Origin: Pseudomonadota bacterium
Lineage (GTDB): Bacteria > Desulfobacterota > SM23-61
DNA: 64,000 nt
Assembly (NCBI GenBank): GCA_018819135.1
Contig: JAHJQK010000060.1
Coordinates: 1-64,000 of the forward strand
Direction of reading: 5' to 3'
Shown one piece after another: positions 17,672 through 24,362 of this stretch. Positions within the stretch are counted from its first letter, which is position 1. Each line of letters opens with the position of its first letter. A program made the translations under genes and the position numbers. The notes beneath the pieces are model-generated. The model was not told where the DNA came from and made no database searches. It saw only the letters and a list, made by a program, of their open reading frames with translations.

Positions 17672-18697
17672 CTACGGTGGAAGCAAAATTCCTTTGGGCC
17701 AATGGGGAGAAACCAGAACGCTGCCTCCTCGATCGACGATGATCGCGTGGACGTCGTTCATTCGTTTGAGCAGCGCTAGGCCTTTGGGGGGCCCCAGGAC
17801 AAATACAGCCGTGGCCAGGGCATCCGCAGCCATCGCTGAGGGGGCCATGACCGTGACGCTCTGACATTCCCTTGCCGGAGTCCCCGTGGAAGGATTTAAG
17901 AGATGATGGTAGCGTTCTCCCTCTTTCATAAAAAATCTCTCATAATCCCCCGATGTGGCCACTCCCGCCTGCCGGGGACTGAGCTTGGCGATCATTGTGG
18001 AGGAGAGACGGGGATGCTGGATTCCGACCGTCCAGGGTAACCCTTTTTCCTTTGAACCATTGACTTTTAGGTCTCCTCAGGCATTGACGAGGAAATTATC
18101 AATTCCTTTTTTCTGCAGGACGTCAGAGGCCCGGTCTACGGCATATCCTTTGCCAATGGCTCCCAGGTCTATTTCCATCCCCTGCTCTTGGAAAAAGATA
18201 GAAGACCGGATGCGGTCAATTTTGATTTGGCGATAGTCTACTTTCTTCAAATTTTCCCGTAGATCTTTTTCTTCCGGAAACTTTCCCTCCCGAAAATTCC
18301 AGAGTCGAAAAACAGGGCCGATGGTGATGTCCAAAGCTCCCGCGGAAAGGGAGGAAATGTCGAGAACCTGCTGGATTACCCTTAATATTTCCGGAGAAAC
18401 TTTTGTTTCTTTTTTCCCGGCATTCCGGTTGACCCGAGAAATTTCGCTGTCTTCCCGGTAATTGCTCATAAGGAAGTCAATATGCTGCACTTCCCGAAAC
18501 GCAGCTTCCATTGCTTCCTCAGCTTTTACCGCCCGGGTCCGGGAGACAACAATTTCCACCGACGTTCCCATGATCACTCGGGATTTACGGAATAAGTTCT
18601 TTTCTTGGCTGGAAGCGTCACCGGGGAAAGCCAGGGGCGAAAGGAGACTGATTATAAGAAGAATTGTTGGTGGTGAGCTTCGGATTAAAGATTTCAT
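17672..18697 (-). pseudogene. apbE: ApbE FAD:protein FMN transferase with an in-frame TGA
   Basis: Periplasmic enzyme that attaches FMN covalently to Thr of Rnf/Nqr-type subunits. One continuous frame of 341 codons is broken only by TGA at 18077-18079 (minus strand). Upstream part: signal peptide MKSLIRSSPPT...ASSQE, MGTSVEIVV, MSNYREDSEISRVN, GALDITIGPVFRLW, IDLGAIGKGYAVDR, then FLVNA. The TGA falls on the first Gly of the conserved GGD that follows; GDLKVNGSKEKGLPWTVGI and the FMN-binding end (SGDYERFF, HHLLNPSTGTPA, ADALATAVFVLG) follow in the same frame. A GGA-to-TGA point mutation explains it. No convincing SECIS hairpin follows and the position is never catalytic, so selenocysteine is unlikely. 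Truncation at residue 206 removes the C-terminal catalytic part. Confidence 0.82.
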
Positions 18698-18802
18698 GGT
18701 TGATTTTCGAGCTAATAGTTTCCGGTTTCGGGTTGCCGGTAAAAAAAGCGACTTCTCTCCATCGGCAACGCGAAACTCGTAACCCGCAACTTTCGGTTTT
18801 TT

Positions 18803-21352
18803 TCATCCCCACAATATTAATTCAAGGGAATAGGGATTCCCCAGTAAAGGATGAGAGGGGAGGAGGCGCACCCGAAAACCAAACCGCCCCACTTTCAGAC
18901 AGGGGATCTCTCCCCGAAAAATCGTTTGTTGCCCTTCCTGGGCAAAATCCTGCAGGGTAACAGTATCCCGGTCCATGAAATCAGCCTTGGAATCAATGAG
19001 TCCGTAATAAATGCTCACGGAAATGTCCCGGGGAGCAACTTGCCCTAACTGCGTGGCAACCTCGACCTTGAGAGTTTCACCCAAGGGAATGACCCTTTTG
19101 ACGGCAACCTTTTTTCCCAAGATTTTTATCTGCGACCAGTTTTCTCGCAGTTGTTGGGCCCAGGCGGAAAGAGTTCGAATTTCCCTAAAATTATTGGCTT
19201 CGATTCGCTCCCTGTTGAGGGCTAAAGGTAAATAAAATTGATGGATGTAATCCTGCAACATGCGGTGAGCGCAAAAACGAGTTACGAGGGTTGACATAGA
19301 TTTCTTCATGATTCTGAGCCACCCCCGGGGCATGTTGTCCCGGCCCCGGTCGTAAAAGAGAGGAACGATATGCCTTTCTAAAAGGTCATAGATGGCCTGG
19401 CTCTCTACCTGGTTCTGGTACTCATAATCTTCATATTCCTCACCGGACCCTATGGCCCATCCCAGGTCAGGGTGATATCCTTCTGCCCACCACCCGTCCA
19501 ATATACTCATGTTCAATGCCCCGTTAGCCGTCGCCTTCATACCACTCGTTCCGCATGCCTCCAGTGGCCGGCGCGGATTGTTCAGCCAGACGTCGGATCC
19601 CTGGACCAGATATCGAGCCACATTCAGGTCATAATCTTCGATGAAAGCTAGCCGGTGGCGGAACTCCGGCTGATGGGCTAAATGAATGATATTTTTGATA
19701 ACCATCTTGCCCTCGGAATCCTGGGGGTGCGCTTTTCCGGCAAAAATAATTTGTACAGGTTTTTGGGGATCATTCAGGATTTTGGCCAATCGGGCCGGGT
19801 CTTTTAAAATGAGATCGCCCCGTTTATAAAGGGCAAAACGCCTGGCAAATCCAATGGTCAAAGCTTCCGGGTTTAAGACTTCACTGGCAGCCTGGATATC
19901 TATTTTCTGGGCTCCGCGGCGCAGGAGTTGATCCTGGAGTCTTTGGCGGGTAAAGGCCACCAGCCTTTCCCGCCGGCGCTCATGGGCCCGCCACAATTCG
20001 GAATCAGGAATGCGGTTGACCCCCTCCCAGACCTTGACATTATCCGGGTCTTCGGCCCATTTTCGGCCCAGGTAGCGATTGAATAGGCGAGACATGTCAT
20101 CGGAGATATAGGAAGGAATATGAATCCCATTGGTCACCCGCCCGATAGGAATGTCCAATTCGGGAAGGGTTGGCCAAATCCGCCGCCACATGCGCCGGGA
20201 AACGTTCTTATGCAACTCGCTCACACCATTGGTCAGGGTGGAATTCTTCAGCGCCATTACGGCCAGGTTAAAAGGTTCGTTCGGATTTGCTTCCTGGGCT
20301 CCCAGCTTCAAAAAAGTTTCCATGGAAATTCCCCAGGTACGAATATAGCTTCCCAGGTATGAAGCCATGAGCGATCGATCAAATATGTCGATGCCCGCCG
20401 GAATGGGAGTATGAGTGGTAAAAATGTTGCTGGCATACACTGCCTGCCGGGCCTCAGCAAAGGAAAGTTGATGCCTTTCCATCAGCAGGCGAATTCTTTC
20501 CAAAATGGCTAAGGCCGAATGTCCTTCGTTCATGTGAAAAACGGCCGGACGATAACCCATCTTGTCCAAAACCCTGACCCCGCCGATTCCCAGAACGATT
20601 TCCTGCTTCAATCTCATTTCCCGGTCACCACCGTATAGGGCAGAGGTGATATCCCGGTCTTCCTCGGTATTTTCCACAGTGTTGGTATCCAGCATGAAAA
20701 GTGGAACCCGCCCGACGTCGACCCGCCATACGCGGACCTTTACTTGGTGATCTTTGATGGGCACTTCAATGGTTTTGGGAGTTCCTTTTTCGTCATGTTG
20801 CAGGGTTGCCGGGAGGAGGTGGAAATCATTATCGGGGTAGGTTTCTTGCTGCCAACCGTCGACATTCAGGTACTGGCGGAAATAACCCTTTTGGTAGAAC
20901 AGCCCCACCCCCACGAGGGGGACACGCAGGTCACTGGCCGATTTTAAGTGATCTCCCGCCAGGACTCCCAGCCCTCCGGAGTAGATAGGCAAGCAATCGG
21001 TCAGGCCATATTCGGCCGAAAAATAAGCCACCGTAAAATCAAAAGGAGTTTCCAGGCCAAAGTGGTACGCTTTGCCTTTTTCCAGGTAGCGGCTGAACTC
21101 AGTGGAGATGCGGTCCATCTCCGATAAAAATCCTTCATCCGTTAGCAGCTCTTGAAGGCGGTCTTTCCCCAGGCGACCGAGGACGGCCAAAGGGTTGTGA
21201 TTGGTTTCATCCCAAAGAGTCTGGTCAAGGGACCGAAAGAGGTCGATGGCTCCCAGGTTCCAACTGAACCAGAGATTATTTGCCAGGTCCATCAGCGGGC
21301 GCAGACGTTCTGGCAGGCTGGGTATCACCGTATAGACAACGATATCTTTCAT
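18803..21352 (-). CDS. glgP: Alpha-glucan (glycogen) phosphorylase
   Basis: Releases glucose-1-phosphate from glycogen or maltodextrin using PLP. 849 aa, matching the bacterial/archaeal TIGR02094 group (shorter N-terminus than animal enzymes). Marks: NLWFSWN near 27, YFSAEYGLTDCLPIYSGGLG near 110, FHMNEGHSALA near 275, and the PLP segment EACGTSGMKATANGALN followed by GWWAEGY near 630. The C-terminal ~100 residues form a beta-rich tail usual in this group. RBS GGTGAAGG before ATG 21352. It heads the minus strand with apbE downstream; a promoter candidate is at 21429-21455. Confidence 0.95.
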   Translation of the reverse strand: MKDIVVYTVIPSLPERLRPLMDLANNLWFSWNLGAIDLFRSLDQTLWDETNHNPLAVLGRLGKDRLQELLTDEGFLSEMDRISTEFSRYLEKGKAYHFGLETPFDFTVAYFSAEYGLTDCLPIYSGGLGVLAGDHLKSASDLRVPLVGVGLFYQKGYFRQYLNVDGWQQETYPDNDFHLLPATLQHDEKGTPKTIEVPIKDHQVKVRVWRVDVGRVPLFMLDTNTVENTEEDRDITSALYGGDREMRLKQEIVLGIGGVRVLDKMGYRPAVFHMNEGHSALAILERIRLLMERHQLSFAEARQAVYASNIFTTHTPIPAGIDIFDRSLMASYLGSYIRTWGISMETFLKLGAQEANPNEPFNLAVMALKNSTLTNGVSELHKNVSRRMWRRIWPTLPELDIPIGRVTNGIHIPSYISDDMSRLFNRYLGRKWAEDPDNVKVWEGVNRIPDSELWRAHERRRERLVAFTRQRLQDQLLRRGAQKIDIQAASEVLNPEALTIGFARRFALYKRGDLILKDPARLAKILNDPQKPVQIIFAGKAHPQDSEGKMVIKNIIHLAHQPEFRHRLAFIEDYDLNVARYLVQGSDVWLNNPRRPLEACGTSGMKATANGALNMSILDGWWAEGYHPDLGWAIGSGEEYEDYEYQNQVESQAIYDLLERHIVPLFYDRGRDNMPRGWLRIMKKSMSTLVTRFCAHRMLQDYIHQFYLPLALNRERIEANNFREIRTLSAWAQQLRENWSQIKILGKKVAVKRVIPLGETLKVEVATQLGQVAPRDISVSIYYGLIDSKADFMDRDTVTLQDFAQEGQQTIFRGEIPCLKVGRFGFRVRLLPSHPLLGNPYSLELILWG

Positions 21353-21428
21353 CCTTCACCCCCAGGTTAAGTACTACCTTTTTTCTTCTGGAAACCCTTT
21401 TGAAAAAGCCTGGATAGGCCAGGTAATA

Positions 21429-21455
21429 ATTATCTTGTTTCCTCCCAACTGTCAA
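21429..21455 (-). promoter_or_regulatory. Promoter candidate for glgP
   Basis: On the minus strand TTGACA (21455-21450) is followed after 15 bp by GATAAT (21434-21429). The spacing is short, but the hexamers are good, and the site lies 75-100 bp before the glgP start in a divergent intergenic region. Confidence 0.4.
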
Positions 21456-21471
21456 CCCTCTGATATTTTTC

Positions 21472-21500
21472 TTGACAAAAAAATTTGATCACATTAAATA
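21472..21500 (+). promoter_or_regulatory. Promoter candidate for the lipoate ligase/AcsE-like operon
   Basis: TTGACA at 21472-21477, 17 bp of A/T-rich spacer, TAAATA at 21495-21500. It lies about 70 bp before the chosen start of the ligase gene and back-to-back with the glgP promoter candidate. Confidence 0.45.
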
Positions 21501-21568
21501 TCACTCATTACTCGGCCTTCCGGAACAGATATTCATTACCCAGCTTCCTCTTAGGCCACGGAGGTTTT

Positions 21569-22687
21569 ATGATGCGGCAAGAATGGAGATTTCTGGATTT
21601 GAAGCTATCCAGCTATGCCCGAGCCTCTCTGTACATGCCGACGGTATTAACCCTCAGGGAAAGAGGGAAAATTCCCAATACTCTTGCCGCCATCAGCTTC
21701 GAGAAACCCGCCGCCTGTCTTTTCTATTATAACGATCCTGACCGGGAGATCGATCTGCCTTTCTGTCGGGATCAGGGCATCGAGGTGGCTCGCCGGGATA
21801 CAGGTGGGGCTCCTTACTGGATGGACCCCGGAACTTTAATGTTGGTCTTATGTTTCAACCAGCAGGATGTTCCCGGCTTCCCGGAAACGCTCCCGGAAGC
21901 ATACCGTTTTATAATCGAAGCCTCCGCCGGTTCTCTATCCCGCAGATTTTCCATTCCGGCCGTTTTCCGGCCTCTGAACGATCTTGAGGTCCAAGGGAGG
22001 AAAATCGCCGGACATACCTTGACCTTCCAGGGAAAAACCTGCCGCTGGGGAGCGGGTCCGCAGATTCTCCGACCAAGAATGGATCTAATGAGTAAGGCTT
22101 TAAAGCCTTTGCCCGAGAAATTTGCGGACAAAGAGGCCAAGACCATAGAAGCGCGGGTGACCAGCCTGGAAGACCTCCTGGGTTATCCCCCCTCTTGGGA
22201 AGAAGTAAAACAAACCTATATTGCTGGTCTGGAGGAACGATTGAGAGTGATTTTCCGACCCAGCGAGTTAAGCGAGGAAGAAAGAGCCATGATGGCGGAA
22301 AGGGAGAGAAAAGATTTTTCCGAAGAGTGGATCATGGCCATGAGCGAAAAGAGAAAATTTGGGCCTGTGCCTGAAGAGGTTAAGAGAGGCGAATATGCGG
22401 TTAAGGTTCCCCAGGGGCCCTTGATTCGCGCGGTGGTTTTGATGGCCGGCAATAAGATTTTCAATCTTTTATTGAGCGGATCCATCCATTGCCTTCCGGT
22501 CGTAATTGTGGAAGAAATGGAAGTTGCGCTCAAAGGGATGCCAGGGGATGAAAAGGAAATAGGGAAAGTGGTGCATTCTTTTTTCCAGAAACCTCAGGTT
22601 CAGGTTGCCGGCGCCACCCCCGCGGATTTCATCAGGACGATCATGGGGGCAATTGAAAAGGCAGAAGAGAAAGCATTTAGGGGTTAA
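21569..22687 (+). CDS. Lipoate-protein ligase A family protein with C-terminal extension
   Basis: The start is ATG 21569 with GGAGG five bases upstream; the 28 codons before it have no RBS. 372 aa. Residues ~1-220 are the biotin/lipoate-ligase fold: RRDTGGAPYWMDPGTL corresponds to the RR-S/T-GG-x-x-Y-x-D-x-G-N-L lipoyl-AMP site, and GRKIAGHTLTFQ holds the catalytic Lys. The C-terminal ~150 residues (two blocks: a charged helix and PQGPLIRAVVLMAGNKIFNLLLSG) resemble the LplA C-domain, where lipoate adenylation is assisted. It should charge lipoyl domains such as glycine cleavage H protein or 2-oxoacid dehydrogenase; none is in the window. Twelve bp before the AcsE-like gene, so C1 metabolism via glycine cleavage is a possible link. 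Confidence 0.82.
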   Translation: MMRQEWRFLDLKLSSYARASLYMPTVLTLRERGKIPNTLAAISFEKPAACLFYYNDPDREIDLPFCRDQGIEVARRDTGGAPYWMDPGTLMLVLCFNQQDVPGFPETLPEAYRFIIEASAGSLSRRFSIPAVFRPLNDLEVQGRKIAGHTLTFQGKTCRWGAGPQILRPRMDLMSKALKPLPEKFADKEAKTIEARVTSLEDLLGYPPSWEEVKQTYIAGLEERLRVIFRPSELSEEERAMMAERERKDFSEEWIMAMSEKRKFGPVPEEVKRGEYAVKVPQGPLIRAVVLMAGNKIFNLLLSGSIHCLPVVIVEEMEVALKGMPGDEKEIGKVVHSFFQKPQVQVAGATPADFIRTIMGAIEKAEEKAFRG

Positions 22688-22699
22688 AAGGAGCAGTAG

Positions 22700-23497
22700 A
22701 TGCTAATTGTTGGGGAGAGGATAAACACCAGTCGGAAAGCGGTCAATGAAGCGGTGGGAAAACGCGACGCGGCTTTCATAGCGGCAGATGTCCAGATGCA
22801 GGTCAAAGCCGGCGCAGATTATATTGATGTCAACGCCGGGTCCCGGATTGCCAGCGAGATGGAAGATATGAAATGGCTGGTCGAGATCATTGAAGCAGCA
22901 GTGGATGTTCCCCTCGCCCTGGACAGTCCCGACCCAAAAATCCTGCAGGCCGTGGCCCCCCAGGTAAAGAAAAGGCCGATGATTAACTCCACGACGGCGG
23001 AGTCAAACCGATTTGAGGCTATGAAGGCAGTCGTTCACGAGAGGGAGTGTGATATTGTGGCCCTCTGTTTGGATGACCGGGGCATCCCCAAAACCGTGGA
23101 TGAGGCTTTGCGCAATGCCTCCTTGCTGGTGCAAGGTTTGACCCAACTGGGAATGCCCCTCGAGAGAATACACCTCGACCCGATGATCCAGCCGGTTGGC
23201 GTGAACAAAGACAATGGAATTTTGGCCGTGGAAACCATCCGCAGCCTGCACCGGGAGTTTCCGGGGATACGGACGATCTGCGGCCTTTCCAACGTTTCTT
23301 TCGGGCTACCCAATCGGTTTTTAGTGAATAGACTCTTCCTGGTCCTTTGCATCGGAGCCGGGCTTACCGGGGCCATCGTGGATCCTCTGGACCAGAAAAT
23401 GATGACGAACATTCTGGTGGCGGAAACCCTGGCCGGGAGGGATGATTACTGCCTGAAATATTTAAGAGCCAATCGAGCCGGAACTCTCCTGGGGTAA
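22700..23497 (+). CDS. AcsE-like methyltetrahydrofolate:corrinoid methyltransferase
   Basis: 265-aa pteridine-binding TIM barrel, the size of AcsE/MeTr. Conserved features: MLIVGERINTSRKAV, DYIDVNAGS near 49, ALDSPDPKILQAV, MINSTTAE, HLDPMIQPVGVN, and CGLSNVSFGLPNR with the Asn that positions the N5 methyl. Members move a methyl group between CH3-tetrahydrofolate and a corrinoid protein; they serve the Wood-Ljungdahl CFeSP or act as methyltransferase II of O-/N-demethylase systems. No CFeSP gene is in the window, but a UroD-type methyltransferase and corrinoid protein lie at 34.1-36.0 kb. RBS AAAGGAG upstream. Confidence 0.85.
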   Translation: MLIVGERINTSRKAVNEAVGKRDAAFIAADVQMQVKAGADYIDVNAGSRIASEMEDMKWLVEIIEAAVDVPLALDSPDPKILQAVAPQVKKRPMINSTTAESNRFEAMKAVVHERECDIVALCLDDRGIPKTVDEALRNASLLVQGLTQLGMPLERIHLDPMIQPVGVNKDNGILAVETIRSLHREFPGIRTICGLSNVSFGLPNRFLVNRLFLVLCIGAGLTGAIVDPLDQKMMTNILVAETLAGRDDYCLKYLRANRAGTLLG

Positions 23498-23512
23498 GGC
23501 GAAATTTTCTTA

Positions 23513-24220
23513 ATGGGATTAGGAGCTTTAAATTTTTCAGCCGGAATAATTTTATTAGTTCTTCTAATCTGGACAGCAATAAGAGGCCTGAATGGAGGTC
23601 CGGGAGATGTTTTTACCGGCCTGGCAGGAGCCATCTTACTGCTGGCCGCCTTTCTTTATTTTATCTTCAGGCGCTTCGGGATTTTTTCCATTTCCAAAGG
23701 CTTGCTGGCCGATCTTCATATTCTCCTGGGCTCGGCAGGGGTGGGCTTGATTGTAGTCCATTCCGGCGGAGTTTTTTTAAGTTTCCCAGGTCTTTTGACT
23801 ATTGCCCTCACCTTGCTCTTTCTCCTGGGTCTTAACCTGCGCTTCTTCTCCAGCCGGCAAATCCATCGGAATTTTGCATCCAGGCCCCACCTTTTTTTTC
23901 AATCTCCGCCAACAACTATTAAACTGGAGTCTATTCTTGAGGCTAAGAAAGCCTTACTTAAGAAGATCAATTCCCAAGCCTATGAAGGAACTTTTAGGTT
24001 GGGTTTTAAAGATTGGGTGTCCAGTCCAGGGAAGGCAGGTCGTTATTGGCGGCTGAACCGGGAAGAAAAAAAAGGGGTTAGAGAAGCTTGCGGGAATTCT
24101 CCCGGATACCTGGGATTCAGTCTGGGCTGGGGGCGCTACCTGCACATTTTATTGGGAATAGGGGCGGTAATTGGCTTCCTTTTCCATCTCATCCAATCTT
24201 GCCCATTTTTGGTTTTTTAG
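23513..24220 (+). CDS. Membrane protein with two H-x13-H helices, putative b-type di-heme cytochrome
   Basis: 235 aa, not assigned to a known family by eye. About six hydrophobic segments: 9-22, 33-54, 70-90, 92-112, then a ~95-residue soluble stretch rich in Lys/Arg/Ser, and a last helix 208-230. Two helices carry the same pattern, LHILLG-x8-H: His69/His83 and His211/His225. Each pair is separated by 13 residues, which is the spacing that stacks two hemes between two helices in cytochrome b and related quinone-reactive subunits. From this I infer a di-heme, quinone-linked membrane anchor. It lies 15 bp after the AcsE-like gene and 142 bp before a large molybdoenzyme that lacks an anchor, which makes it the natural partner. 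Confidence 0.6.
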   Translation: MGLGALNFSAGIILLVLLIWTAIRGLNGGPGDVFTGLAGAILLLAAFLYFIFRRFGIFSISKGLLADLHILLGSAGVGLIVVHSGGVFLSFPGLLTIALTLLFLLGLNLRFFSSRQIHRNFASRPHLFFQSPPTTIKLESILEAKKALLKKINSQAYEGTFRLGFKDWVSSPGKAGRYWRLNREEKKGVREACGNSPGYLGFSLGWGRYLHILLGIGAVIGFLFHLIQSCPFLVF

Positions 24221-24350
24221 CCACAGAGCACACAGAGGTCACAGAGATTAGCATGGCAAAATTAAAACAAATAAAGTCAAAGGAAAAAAGTTTTAATCTG
24301 TTTATTATGTACCTTATTTTTAACTCGGTGTTCTCGGTGAACTCTGTGGC
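24220..24350. repeat. 131-bp inverted-repeat element with 9-mer modules
   Basis: The ends are GCCACAGAG (24220-24228) and its reverse complement CTCTGTGGC (24342-24350). Each arm continues as three 9-mers of the type NNCACMGAG: left GCCACAGAG, CACACAGAG, GTCACAGAG; right (reversed) GCCACAGAG, TTCACCGAG, AACACCGAG. The interior is A/T-rich. It ends 12 bp before the molybdoenzyme start, so the folded arm could affect translation there. It looks like a dispersed non-coding element. Confidence 0.65.
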
Positions 24351-24362
24351 AGAGATTCCTTT

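Noticed and set aside
17672-18697. TGA in apbE as a selenocysteine codon
   Set aside because: The site is a structural Gly, not a redox Cys, and only a 3-bp stem (GGT/ACC) can be drawn at the SECIS position. A point mutation is simpler.
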